Origin: Ischnura elegans
Taxonomy: Eukaryota > Arthropoda > Insecta > Odonata > Coenagrionidae
Assembly (NCBI RefSeq): GCF_921293095.1
Contig: NC_060253.1
Location: 80,203,992 to 80,267,991, forward strand
Direction of reading: 5' to 3'
Length of the DNA: 64,000 nt
Every line of letters starts with the position of its first letter. Within the stretch, counting starts at the first letter, position 1. Below the pieces are notes generated by a model. It had not been told where the DNA came from and made no database searches. It was given only the letters and a program-made list of their open reading frames with translations. Below, in pieces: positions 46,010 through 58,474 of this stretch. Position numbers and translations under genes: made by a program.

Positions 46010-46445
46010 GGTGTCATTGCAAAAGCCTGTCGCACACCCCTTAAAGCCGTGGTCGAATGTAGATGTAGATGAAATCTCACCCCCGCCGTTGGTGTCACCT
46101 CCCTCCCATCACCAAACCCCCCCCCCCCCCAAGACCGCCGCCGCTTCCTTCATGCACCCCCTGAAGGCCTTAACATGCCCATCCCCTTTGGCACCCATAT
46201 ATACCCACCCCTCATATCCCAGAAAGGGACCCTTCTTCCCACCGATCAATGCTCCTCACCCCGAGGTATATAAAGTATTGATCTTTTTTTTAACTTCCCC
46301 CACTACATCGCGCCGCCACCACTTTGCCATGGTCCCGGTGTCACTTGCTCTTCCTTCCCCATTCCATTTACCCTCCCTCCTTCCCCACCTCCTCTATATA
46401 TATTCCCTCCCCTCAAAATAACCCATCCCATTCCTACGAGGGGAG
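46010..46445 (+). repeat. C/T-rich low-complexity block with a C14 run
   Basis: The plus strand is pyrimidine-rich with an uninterrupted run of 14 C at 46117-46130. It yields a 136-codon Pro/Ser/His frame (46011-46421) which is compositional. Such a run is prone to slippage and assembly error. Confidence 0.6.
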
Positions 46446-48680
46446 ACAGTTTTTTTTTTCTCCCCCCATTTTTTTCCTTTTCTCCCTCTCTTTCTCTTTG
46501 ACTTCCCGACGTTAGCGACGCCGTTGGGAGTCGCCGTAAAAATGGAAATCCTAGAGTCTTTTGTTGTAGTTGTATGTTTGAGTGACCCCTACGTTATGCC
46601 TCTCACGGTCTCACATAAAACGCCAAATCTTTATGATTTTAATTTTCCCGATTCCGACCTTATACACCGCGGACCGTATCCAAACGAAAAGCCGTCTCTT
46701 TCTTGAAAATCAAGCTCCATTAAATCCTTCATGTTCTTGACTTCTTGGCTCAGAATGCTCTCGTGCTTCCTATGGGGTTAGGTACTCCATTTCTGCCAAT
46801 TTTTCGGCACTCCATGAGCTAATTATACTAGAAGTGGATTGCCTAACCCGATTGGAAGCCCGTGAGACATTCATAGCCACCATTCGCGCGGAAGGAATCA
46901 GATCCTTCCACTCTACTTCTTGTCCTTCATTTCTCACTTCTACTCACTCTGGTGTCGATATAAAATAAGCTTTTATCTCTTAGTTCTTATGCTCTTGCGT
47001 CATTCTTCTTTCAGCATGAAGTACTAAAATTAAGAAAAAATGTGGCAGCCTATGACAGTAATGAGCACGAAAATTACAAAGGAGAATCCTCCAGTCGGTG
47101 TCTAAATGTGTTGACAGTCAACGCGCATTCAAATGTGTTCACAAAGCTTGCCACACGCGTCGCTGATGGACGAAAGGTTCCGAGTTTCACGGGGAAATAA
47201 GGTATAATTAGGGGTGTCAACCGAAATTTACATACATAATGATGCTATTCATTAAATTAATTACTTTTCAATGCTATCCCTCGCAATTGCAAACATTGTT
47301 CTGCAAAATATTGAAAAAAATTGATCGCATTTCACTTCGCATCACCGCGCAGCGGACATTTTCGAAAACTGATTAAATGCGACCGAAGTGGCTACAGAAA
47401 TCAGCCTTCTTTCGGATGAAATTGCCTCCTCTATGCAGTCCTCTTGGTTATGAGTCGACAAAACTGTGAACACGGTGCCAATACCATGACATGGCATTGG
47501 CACCGTGTTCATTTTTAAATCCTATTCACCTTCTTACTACGCAACATCGCGATGTGCACGAAGTAGATTAAATATTTTCCGAGTCACGATATTTCAGTAC
47601 TTTTTCAGACCTCATGACTAATAATTCTAAGTGATGGACATAGAGATACTCTAAATTTCCTTCATCCGAAATACTTTAATGCGCGTTTCCAAATATTCCT
47701 TGGCTTTTCGCCTTTTCTCATTGTACCTTGGTAATTAATCTCTGGAGTTACAAGTATATGGGCCATATTACTCGTGGCACTTCGTGACCCAGGTTAAAAA
47801 ATCATTGGGCCTCAGGGTAAGAGTGTGTGGAAAGACCCGTATGTTCTTAAGTTCTTTTTTCACAGCTACGCCCGCCACCCTGACCCTTTTAAATTTTCCC
47901 TAGCTCGCCATCGACCTTCTAAGGCCAAATGAAATGCCTTTCGTCCCACCTCCCATTCAATACCTTTATAGGTGTTACCTCTTTTCGTCCTCAGTCAAGT
48001 CTCCATACCTCTGTACCGATTGTAATTAGGATTTATACTGATGAGAATCATAATTAATCGCAATGTCTACTAAAGAAAAACAATACCGATATCCCTACAG
48101 GCAAGAATTGCTTTGTCGTATCTACTCATGAAGCAATAATGGACATAACACTTTTTTCTGGCATTTCGGTTATGTGAGAATGATAGTTCATTTTGATGAA
48201 AATGTATATCCGCAGCAAACGTTTGATACGGTAGTGCTTGTGCTGCTTGAAAAACCCACATTTAAACAATCTTCAGTGTTATTGCAGTTATTCGCACACC
48301 TTGTTAAACAATGTAATTTATTGAATTTTTGTCGTTATTACTCGGGTAATACTTTTAATTTAGGTAAAACTGGGATTTTAAATTAACTTTAAACCAGTGA
48401 AAAGCTAGATAGGAGCTATAATGGAATATTAAAAAGAAAGAAAAATGAAAATGAATGGAATTAAAAGTGCACGTTATTCCTCTGTCTACTTTAATTTTGA
48501 TGCATTTTGTCGTAAATATTTTTCATTTTTGACAATTTCTCGCTACAAGAACTCGCCCACTACATTCTAGACGTAGACGTTCTTCTAACCTTTAGCCGGA
48601 ATCACAGGAGCATTATTTCCATCCCTCAGAATGATAGCTCAAGCGATACGTTTTCAGGGACCAAAAGAGTCATTTATTGT
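46446..48680. other. AT-rich to mixed stretch with one strong hairpin, no recognised gene
   Basis: The hairpin at 47467-47511 has 16 bp of perfect outer pairing (TGAACACGGTGCCAAT with its complement), one A-C mismatch, four more pairs and a 3-nt loop. Other frames are short (70 codons at 48174-48386). Confidence 0.5.
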
Positions 48681-48689
48681 CCTGTAATT

Positions 48690-49045
48690 TCTGAATCATA
48701 CGGTCATTCCCACCGTCCCTTTTTTCCACCCCTCATTGCGTCACTTTCCCTATTTACAACTGTCTTTCAATTGAAACGAAAGCGAGGAGTTAAAATCACA
48801 GTTAGCGGCCATGCGTTCTGATTGACTGAAGGACGCCACCAGAGATTGTTTCGGAAAAGGAACATACCGATGATGGAAAAAGGGATTCCCATGGGATGGG
48901 ATCCCATTCGTGGGATGGGATTCCCATCCCACGAATCATCGTGGAAAAATGATCGCTTGAATCAGCCAACTTTTTCCGCCATCATTATAGTGATAGCTGG
49001 TGATGTCCATTGGAAGGGATGAAAAAAATGACTGTGTGATTCAGG
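48690..49045. mobile_element. MITE, copy 2 of 3, with an internal 31-bp palindrome
   Basis: Ends CTGAATCATACGGTCAT and, reverse-complemented, CCTGAATCACACAGTCAT. Internal CATGCGTTCTGAT matches the copy at 24.6 kb; CTTTTTCCGCCATCATT near 48970 matches 50.08 kb. A 31-bp palindrome (48906-48936, 15-bp arms built of ATTCGTGGGATGGGA) sits in the middle and is absent from copy 1. Confidence 0.6.
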
Positions 49046-50035
49046 TTTGAGAAGCACGAAAGCGCTCAGGGAAAAAACTTGACGTGTTGGCGAAATAATG
49101 GAGAAATGAAGTGATAATGGAGAAAGGGATGGCTTCAGCGAAGGAAAAAGGGGCATGCCGAGTAATGGTAAAATGGATGAGATTTCCATCTCTAGACATT
49201 CTGTGGCGGTGCCTAGAAAACTTACGCGAAAGACGGTGCGAGGTATCTCAGGTACCCCATTAATAATTCACAAATTATATGTTAGATATATTTTAATCTT
49301 TCCTCAATTCAACACTACGGCTCTTTTTTGATGATGTAATATTTTTTTGCATAAATTGCAATCATGCTATGAAAAAAAAAGTACAAAAGGTGCCATCATG
49401 TAGAATGTTAGCGTTACTGACGTTACATTGTAATAAATTTATTGAATTTAACTTTTATCCTTGCACTCATGTACCAAACAATATTTTTTTTCCTCCCGCC
49501 AACAGCTGTGCGGGGTAACTCAGTTACCCAAGCAAAAATTTAATATTTCAAGAACAACTTGAATGCAAAAAAAAATCATTCATCGTCTAATTAACTACAA
49601 AGTGGTTGGCTCAAATACAAAAAATATCAAAGTGACAAAATAAAAAAAATTATTCAACATTAACATAATTTGGGTTAATTGAGTTACTTACGCCGCACAG
49701 TCACGGAAGAGCTAGAAATATCGCTTAAAATGACGCCGTGAGAAATCGATTAGAACCCAAGGGGGGTCCTTTCAGGGTTAAAACGCACCGGGGCCGGGAA
49801 CCAAGTCAGAGACTTCTACGCCCCCGCACCCGGGGAGGGGTTTGGATGGGAAGGAACAAGGAAAGAGGCGCCACCGCGATAGGATCCCGACGACGCCTAT
49901 GGGATAGGGATAGGGAAGGAAGGAAGGGACGGGAAAAACCCTCGCCGCTATAGAAGCGACCAGGGCCCACTACTAGCGAAACCCTGCATCAGTCATTAAT
50001 GTGCCAACGATATTGGAGAATTTTCTTATTAAAAA
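49046..50035. other. AT-rich, then GC-rich patch at 49.74-49.98 kb; no recognised gene
   Basis: The GC-rich patch gives a 71-codon Arg/Gly frame (49738-49953) that I do not recognise, and contrasts with the flanks, suggesting inserted DNA of unknown type. Confidence 0.4.
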
Positions 50036-50039
50036 TAAA

Positions 50040-50154
50040 AATCGATCAAATCGTTGGACGCCGTGAGACAGTCATTTTTTTCCGCCATCATTGAATCGAT
50101 CGCTGGAGCTGTCCCTCGAAAGGGACCTAAAAATATGATCATGTGATTCAAGCC
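50040..50154. mobile_element. MITE, copy 3 of 3 (right-end fragment)
   Basis: The right end ATGTGATTCAAGCC corresponds to the termini of copies 1 and 2, and TTTTTTTCCGCCATCATTGA with CGCTGGAGCTGTCC matches internal parts of both. The left terminus is missing. Confidence 0.5.
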
Positions 50155-50495
50155 TTGCCCACCAAAACAGCCTGTTCACCCTTTCTCCCTTTCCTCTCGC
50201 CATATCCTTCCCACACCCTTTGTGATGACCTTAGTCATTCCCCCTCTCCAGCACGAGAGTGTCGGTCAGGCTGTCGCGTGCGGATGGGCCTGATTTGTAG
50301 TACTGGCCGGGTGGGACGCTCGGAAACGCCGATTCAATGGAGGAGGAAGTGAAGTGCAAAAAGGAAGCGATGGGGGTGAGCACGTCAACGGCATTTGGGT
50401 GGAGGGGAGAAGGGAAAAGATGCCATTGTCGCTAGAACCTATTGGTCGGTATTTTTTTAGAAAAGATAGCAATATATTATCGTTTGTTACTTTAC

Positions 50496-50900
50496 TTATG
50501 CCCTTATTAGACGAGGTAGCCAGGCGACGTTGCCAGCGGCAGTAGCTAGCGACGCACTGGCTACCTAATCTAGTAGCTAGTTATGTAGTCAGATCAGTAG
50601 CCAGAATTTTGTCCGTATTGATATAAATATTTGTCGTGCAATCTGACGGAGTGGTGACGTGATACTGGCGACATAGTTTAATAAACTCCGTATGTTACAA
50701 CGCAGCGTTACCAGTATGGGTAGCCAGTGGCGTCCGGAGTGGCGACGGGGCTCGGTAGCCAGTTGTTCGCCAAAGTGTGGCTACGTCGCTGGCTACCCTC
50801 GTGTAATAACATCCATAAGAATCAATGACCCATGACAAGCTGAGTAGCCAGTTTCGTCGCTGGCGACGTCGCCTAACTACCTCGTCTAATAAGGGCCTTA
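50496..50900. mobile_element. PIF/Harbinger-type MITE (399 bp) with TTA target-site duplication
   Basis: Element 50499-50897 between TTA (50496-50498) and TTA (50898-50900). Left terminus TGCCCTTATTAGACGAGGTA, right terminus reverse complement GGCCCTTATTAGACGAGGTA: 19 of 20 bases identical. A 3-bp TTA duplication and a GGCCCTT-like end are the signature of PIF/Harbinger. Internal sequence is rich in short CTGGCTAC/GTAGCCAG inverted motifs. No coding sequence. The termini differ from those of the HARBI1-bearing element at 62.6 kb, so that element is probably not its helper. Confidence 0.8.
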
Positions 50901-50934
50901 CGTGAACTTTAAATTGTAGCCCGAAGCAAGGATT

Positions 50935-52115
50935 TATTGTGAAATTCTAGTATCCATTCGGCATTCAACATTAAGCGCTCGCCGCATCACTTATGAAGCT
51001 GTGAGAACACGTCCCTTGCATCGCGTTTATGTTTTAAATAAAAAATAGGATTAAAATTAATAAATAATTTAACATTCAGAACATAATCCTTTTATTCGTA
51101 GAGTCTACCATGCCGTGATATTTAAAGTATTTCATTCAATATATGAAAATCAAAATACAAATTCTATTGCATAGACTAAGTGCGATGTAATTGAAGCGTC
51201 AGTGCCATTCATGGAAAAAAATTTGGGCGGAACCTGATGAAATTTGGGCAAAAAGAAGCGCTGGGTTTGGTCAATTTCGAATGGTCGGGAAAATTAGAGT
51301 AAGTCTTTAGCAATTAAGTATCAGTATAAAGGACTTAGCACGGGAATTCTGTATCCGTACGTCATTTTCGGCGTTCAGGAAAAACATTTAGACGGAGCTT
51401 GATGAAATTATCGTGAAAATTTTAAATACCTAACGTAAAAATTAGACTAAAAAGTTGAGCTATAAATTATATATATATGTATGAGATGAAGAATAGATTA
51501 GATAAAGCATATGTGTGATGAGATTCCAGCGGCCATACGTAATTGGCGGCGTTCACAAAAAAAAAAACATTTGGGTGGAAGTTATGGAATTTTTGCAACA
51601 ATTAACGTGGAATTCGGTCAATTTTGAATAAACGGGAAATTATCCATAAATGTTGGTGATAAATAATCGCATATACATACGCATGTATTGAAAAAACTTG
51701 GGTGGAAACTAATGAAGTTTGTCCTAATATTAGCATGGGTTTTGGCCGATATTTAATTAACGGGAAAATTAGCGCCAAACTTTCGAAATAAATTATCGGT
51801 ATGGTGGACTTTGCGTGAGATTCCAGTATCCATAGGTCCTTGGCGACGTTCACAGACAAAATGTGGAGGGCACCTGATGAAATTATCGAAAGTTTTAGCA
51901 TGGGGTTTGGTCAATTTTCAGTTACGGGAAAATTAGTCAAAAAATTTAGTAATAAATTATCGGTGTATAGGACTTAGCGTAAGATTCTAGTATAATCACG
52001 TCATTGGCGGCGTGGATAGAAAAAAATTGGACGAAAACTGATGAATTTAGTTCAAAAATTAACATGGGTTTTGGTCAATTTTAAATTATCTGGAAATTAG
52101 CCTGATACTTTGGAA
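50935..52115. repeat. Diverged satellite-like block, units of about 165 bp
   Basis: A unit containing (in order) GTCATTGGCGGCGTTCA, a run of A, a TTGGG(C/T)GGAA(C/A)-type segment, TGATGAAATT, GGTTTGGTCAATTTT, GGGAAAATTAG, AATAAATTAT and GGACTTAGCGTGAGATTCTAGTA recurs with starts near 51197, 51361, 51539, 51681 (partial), 51835 and 52000, spacing about 140-180 bp. A single truncated end at 50940 belongs to the same family. Many substitutions and indels show that homogenisation has stopped. Confidence 0.75.
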
Positions 52116-52870
52116 CGCGCTGTGTCGAAGTCACTTTTTTCATACGTTTTTAATCCGTGTTTTGTTAACTCTAACCATGAATCACGGATGGAAACATCTT
52201 GCGATGATGTTGGTTATAATATGGAATGGAGACGTCCGGAAAAGTGACCGAGTAAGGTTAGAAAGTCACTGAGTGAGCCATCATGCTATTAAGTATCTTA
52301 AATCTTGTGGTTTGGGCTTGGCTTCTATTTTCTTCCGGATTTTTAAATACTCTTTCTAATAAATTATTAAATTGCATACCTGAACGATCTAGGGAATTTA
52401 GACCATTTTACGCTCACGCAAAGAAGTATCCTTCTTAGGGTTGAATAATGACTGAAACACTTTATAGCCATTTATGTGCATTAACCAACGGATATTATGG
52501 TACACATTATTTATAATTAATATTATAGGATCTAGCGCACAAACTATTTGGCACAAACTGTTCGACGGTTATTGCCGGTTATTTTCACTAATTTATCAGC
52601 GTTAATATCTACTTATTTCCGTAGCATTCTCCTTCCATCATACCTGTAAATCATCATATTTCATTTCTACTAAATATTATGTGTGTGGACCTGGATATTT
52701 TATTGGCTTTATTATTACTATTCGGATCCGTTTTCTTTCTTCTCTTCTGCGAAATCAGCCTAATTATGCGATCTATGTAAGTCATGTCACCCAGAATTTT
52801 TCCAGTATGTTCACTTTCTCTGATTTATTTCTCTTTCATTTTGTAGCTTAGAACCTTTAGAAACTTAGAA
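52116..52870. other. AT-rich stretch, nothing recognised
   Basis: No ORF over 60 codons and no repeat pair. Confidence 0.5.
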
Positions 52871-53340
52871 TTTATAAAACCAATAAAGACCTTTTCTTCC
52901 ATATGGTGCTGAATTATGTGTTATCGACAAAAGAACGGAAAAAAAGTTAATTGTCTTTGAAAATAAATCGTTAAGGAAAGTTTTTGGACCAACAAGAGAG
53001 AATGGAACCTGGAGAACAAAACACAACAGGGAAATTAGGGACCTTTTCGACTCGCCAGACGTAGTAGCTGAAGCTAAGGGCCGCAGATTGCGATGGGCAG
53101 GGCACATAATACAAAGATATCAAGAGTCCCTAGTAAAACAAGGCTATGCAGAAGATCTTGATGGAAGACGACCTCCAGGAAGACCGAGAAAAAGGTGGAA
53201 GTATGAGGTGCTGATTGATATGGGGAAAATGGGAGTCACCGTGGCGGATGCAGAGGAGAGTCAGAAGGAGTAGGAGGCAGACAGTTGGCGAGGCTATATA
53301 CCATTTAGGGTATTTAGGCTCTGAGAGTAAGTGAGTGAGT
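52871..53340 (+). pseudogene. Non-LTR retrotransposon RT C-terminal region, 5'-truncated
   Basis: From about 52900 an open frame reads PYGAELCVIDKRTEKKLIVF, SLRKVFGPTRENGTWRTKH, EIRDLFDSPDVVAEAKGRR, LRWAGHII and RRPPGRPRKRW, ending at a TAG near 53272. YGAELW, RK(I/V)FGP, RLRWAGH and RPRGRPRKRW are the well-known landmarks after the RT domain in an arthropod LINE group. Just upstream, 52871-52900 aligns with the preceding LYKTLIRPVLPYG region but has two stops. The RT catalytic domain is absent. The 3' untranslated part probably extends to about 53340 (GAGTGAGTCATTTTG). A different family from 36.2 and 45.6 kb, on the opposite strand. Confidence 0.9.
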
Positions 53341-56300
53341 CATTTTGTAGTTCTATTCATGCACTTACTATACGATTTTCTTGTGTACATGTAAATGTAT
53401 GCATATGTCACAGGTAGAATCATTCATTAACAAACTAGCTAGTTTCCTTCATTTTTTTGCATCGATCGTGAGTCTTACTGCGTGAAATCACCATCAAGTA
53501 AGAGCCCTGGAAAACACTGACCTCACCCTCCTCTGTGAGTCGGAGTAAATATCATTCATTCGAAAGAAACTTCTCAAAGTGCGAAAGCCAAAATCTCTCC
53601 CACAAGTTTTAAAATAAGTGTTGGGATCACAGCTTGAGTTAGTAATACCATATTCATGAAATTTTAAATGAGCAAAATTGCCAGGACCAAAGTATCCTCT
53701 ACCGCCAACCCAACCCTATTCCCTTGAGCACAAGCGGCAAAAATCATCACCGATATCGACGTTGCACTTACCGATTCAGCGATAAAAACAAATTGCCCTG
53801 AGGTTAAAGTTCCATTTTAAGCAAAAGATAATCTTCCACGGTTCCTTTTTTATCTTCTTCCCACGTGTATTCTTGCGGCTTGTAGAAGATATCGTGCGAT
53901 AAAAATCTATTTATCGGTCCTCACAAAAATGGTAGACGCTTGCGCGTGAACATCAACTGGGTCGCTTTTTACACCAGAATTTAATGTACCCTATTGAACA
54001 CCGACCCCGGACGAATTCATCATTCACTTACCCTACATGGGCAGCGAAGAGGGTGAGGCATGCTGTTGAAAAAAAAACGTGCTCTTCTCCACTGTTGATC
54101 CATGGAAAGCATAAAAAATGACAACAAAAAGCACTTTCCCCAGATAGATGTGGCCAGATTAGTTCTCCTGTTGGTCTCACCAAGTAAATCACCCAATGGC
54201 TGTTCACACTATTATCACGGTTTCAAATTTATAATTTTGGAAGTTTAAATTTTAATAGAGACCGAAAAATCCCAATATATCACATTTATTTCAATGCTCA
54301 TGGAGACCAATTTGAGTTAGCAGATATCTATCGATAAGATCGAGTGTGTTTTTGCAGTTAATTTTCCAATTTGAAATTATTGCTGAATGACTGAATGACG
54401 ACAATGTCACTGACGCTTTATACATTTGTAATATATCCTAATCTTACTCCACCATGCACTTAATCAAACTGCGTTTTCACCTTTTAATTCAATTTATGAA
54501 AAACGGTTGAATTAAGTGAACATTGATGAGTGAACAAATGCAGATTTCGGATGGTTAGTAGCAATAAAATGGTTGAGATGTCATAAGAAAAAAAGCAAGG
54601 GTCATATTTCCCTGCTGCTTATGTTTAAAGAATATTCTTTATTATTTGATAATTAATATGTCAATAATTGATAAATTGCATGAGTAAAGTTTATATTTAT
54701 GAATGAGTTAAAATATTTGTGGCAGTATACTAAATTAAAGACTATGAATGCATGTAATGCTAACAAAGTGGCTGACAATCCCTTTTTTGTTTTGGGGAGT
54801 ATTATTTTTATGACAACTTTGACATATTTAACGCCCATTTTAGAAGATTTCTATAATTATATTTTCTTTAGCACTACTTCAAATTGCATCATTCTGCAGC
54901 TTCTTTTCGGCGAAGTCCCCTCTAGGGTAGAAATTACACACAGTATTGGCAATTCCGTCACAATAGATAAGGACGATACCGTTAATCACGATTTCAAATC
55001 ATATGGTGGGCTAGCTCAAACTGGGTTCTACCTTCGGTTTAAAAACGAACCTTAGAGCCCTGTTAGACATGGAAATACTATTTCTCTCGCAAAACATTGA
55101 TTTGCTATTATAATTGCATAACCAAAAACCTATTCCAAAACTTATATTTTTCATAATGAAATATAAATTAATCTTCCAATATTTATATATTTATCAACCT
55201 TTTAGATAGCTTATTTACTTCATTAATAGAAGATTTACAGTTAATGATGGTAATCATTTTTCATCCATTACGAATAAAAATGATTCAGAGTAGTTGAACC
55301 CAAAAAGAATTGCAGTTTGTGTTGTCATTGTACGGAGAGTACCTTAAAAGTATAATCCTGTATCTCTTTTGAACTTGATATATGTTAATTCATTAAATTT
55401 AACTATGGCTTATTATCTTTATATTTCTGAAGTTATACTTTACATATAGTTAAGTAAAATGAAAATCATGAAATAATAAAATATGCTGGTAAAATTATAT
55501 ATGACGCATTTACTTGTGTGAGTGCAATAATAAAACTTAGTAAACGCAAGCTGCCCCTTCCAGATTGCAGGGACAAGAGAACTGATTTTATCCCCGGCTT
55601 ACCCAATCTAGCCTTCCAACCAACATACTCTCGGTAGGGCTGACACGAGGGAGCCATTTTTTTGTTCGGCCATACCCTCCCCGTTTACCCCAGTTTGTCC
55701 ACTCCATCGGCAAAACTAAAGGGTGACATTTAAGCCAAGCTGGATATGGGGTGGGAAAGCTTGGGGAGTATGACGTAATAAGGAACACTTTCCGAAAAAT
55801 CTCATAAATCGATCATGTCCCATTTTTACTCCCGCGCGTCCCCTCGCAGAGGCAGTCAGGCCCTCCTGGCCACAGCCCATGGCCCACCGATGGGCATATA
55901 CACAACCCCACCCAACCCCCTCCTTTCTTCCCGCGGCAATACATTCTCAAGCCTCTTCGGGCTATGCCATCAGTCACTCCGAAGAGGAAAACCCACTCCA
56001 CTCTTACCCTTCTCCGAAGCCAGGGAAAATCTACCACGCGAAGCCTACTACCCCTTGAAAATAGGGTTGCCAACTAACCAGGGTGAGATTCACGCAGCAC
56101 GAAAAGTTTTTTTTTTATCACACCTACTCGATTTGAAGGATTAAGTACAGGTTGTTGTACGTCATCGAAATCTTACGTCACGACAAATCTGACTCCTGTG
56201 CTTAATTGTGCAGAGCATTTTTACGTCGGTATTGCCACGGGATGAAACTGACTTTTATAACTACAAAACACTTTATGTATTTTCAACAACATGAGGATAA

Positions 56301-57710
56301 GTGATACAAATTCAGCTGATTATAATAATATTTTAACTCACAGCATTCACTCAGTGATTCAACCCGCAGGGAGGTGAGGATTTATAGTGACCAATGCCTG
56401 GCCATTTTTAAGTGAAATATTTGCAGTGAACCAAAATATATGAGAGAGCACACAATTATATTTGTTCTTTCTCTCGAATGTTATATGATATTCATATAGC
56501 CAAGGCATTAATTTTCATGGATGATTTAAACAATTTACATCTTTATTATTCCAAACAAATGTGAGTACTTACAAGAATATACTCGCATTCCTCATGGAAT
56601 AATCAGAATTATTGTAACGCGTATAGTACAGGCCGCATAGTAGTAATCTTGTTTTTTTTCTGTATTTGTTTGAAATCAGAGAGAATCTGTATCAATTATT
56701 GTGGCCGACCACATGTTATTAACCTTGTTTTATATTTATTTAATAATTCAGGATTAAAAATTGGCATTTTTCATATACAAATAAATGTGGAAAAAAATTA
56801 CTACTCTATAGTTCCGAAATATTTCCCATAATTGGCTGCTACAAAAACCACACATTTTAGAAGGGGTAATGCTCAAGATTAATTCCTCATATGTTGGCAA
56901 CCCTAGATGCAACTGAACCCCCTCCCATTCCACCACCGCCTCTCAAAGCACAAGTTCTGCACCCTACTACCGCCACCGAAAAAAGCCAAAAAAATAAAAC
57001 CCTGAGGGGAGGGTGGACTTTTTCCGTCCCTGTGTAAAAAACGGATCTCTTCAAGCGTGTCTACTGCCATAGTGCCTGCTGCCAGTCCCCCTATAGCAGT
57101 AGCCTCAACCTCATCCACGCACACGAACACATAGAGACACAAGAGAGAAGGAGAAAAAAAACGTGCGATGGGATGACGAAAAAATACATTAAATGGCCCG
57201 AGCCGGTAATAATGAAGGGGAAAGGATAAAAAATGGCATTATATATATTGGAGCATGTGCATTTTTTATTCCGGGACAAGGAGGAGGGAAAAAGCCTTTC
57301 CTTCTCTTTTTTGGACAATGGGCCGGGGTCTCTTCTGCGATATCATTGAGTTTTTGACCTTTTTTCCTCCCTCAACCCCTTGCGTCCGTTAAAATAAAAA
57401 GACCTCTGGCTTGACTATGGGAGACGGTGGGTAGACTATGAGTTCGCAATGGCTTCCAACCGCTCTCGGTACGTGTCCCGTTGGTCCTGCTGTCTTTTTA
57501 TTCGCCACATGCTTAAATGATCTTCTTTGGGCTAGGTGTGAGCTCATGCTGTGTCGAAGAATTGCCCTTTTTCTGTTTGAGTTATCGCAAGTTAGGACAA
57601 TGGGTTCACGATGGCCGATGAAAAATTACTGGTTATTATGGAACGTTGTTCTGAGAGCCAAAGTTCTAGGGCGCACAAGAATAAAAAATGCTACCTCATA
57701 ACCTCAGAGA
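53341..57710. other. Long stretch without recognised genes or named repeats
   Basis: Frames of 118 codons (54699-55055, Ile/Phe/Thr-rich), 109 codons (55815-56144) and 86 codons minus (55813-56073) show no domain; the last two are opposite-strand readings of one GC-richer patch. 56900-57420 is mixed. Nothing structural was found. Confidence 0.45.
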
Positions 57711-57714
57711 AAAA

Positions 57715-57790
57715 TAATGGGAAACCTCCATCGGGATTCGAACCAGGATTCCCCGAAATTATGAAGAGTGCTTTAAAGAGTTAAGATTTC
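57715..57790 (-). repeat. tRNA-derived SINE-like fragment
   Basis: The minus strand holds a B box (GGTTCGAATCCC, 57734-57745) in tRNA-like context (CCTGGTTCGAATCCCGATGG). The A-box side is not recognisable and the body is short, so only the head of a SINE is supported. Confidence 0.45.
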
Positions 57791-58474
57791 AGATTTTATG
57801 TTCGATTTTCTTGGAGTACTTCTTAATGTGATACTGGTTCGAGCACAATACAGTACAAAACATTTTCTATTTTGAGAGAAAACCTCTATAAAAACTTTCT
57901 TTTGCACCAAATACTCACGAGTGACTAAAATCCCCGAAATTAAATTTTAATTAAATCCCCGATTGTTTCGTAATTTGTCTAAAAATCTTGAAACGTAAGA
58001 TCATACCACAACTGATTTACGAGTCAAAGTTGTACATACTTATTGAAATGCAATTATTAATAATATGCATTCGTTGAATTTGAGTAACTTTCATCCACCT
58101 AGCATTTGAAATAGGTGTTTGTAATAGTGATTCCGTGCATCATTAATTTTTTATGGTATCACCACATGAAAAAAGTGACATTTTACGAAGCCATTTTTCA
58201 AATTTGCCTCATTTTTATGTATTACAAATTCCCAGTAGTATGTATCTGAAATACTCTTATACACGTTACAATGATGCTTTTCGTAATTTTTTCGTCTTTA
58301 AATTGGGTATTTATTTACACGCCCCATTTATAAAACTCATTTTATAATTAATTTTATCCATTAAAGCTCACTCGAATGAAAAGAATTTTTCTGGTTCTAT
58401 ACCCAATTGGTTTTCTGAGATAATAAAAATAAGGAGCCTAAATTTAGATTTATAACTTATAACATACATTTTTC

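Noticed and set aside
46011..46421. 136-codon Pro-rich ORF
   Set aside because: Pure C/T low complexity including a C14 run; no domain.
47467..47511. microRNA precursor
   Set aside because: A 3-nt loop and 20-bp stem are too short for a usual metazoan precursor.
6995..57790. tRNA genes at the four B-box sites
   Set aside because: None gives a full cloverleaf with acceptor stem and anticodon arm; body and tail sequences mark them as SINEs.
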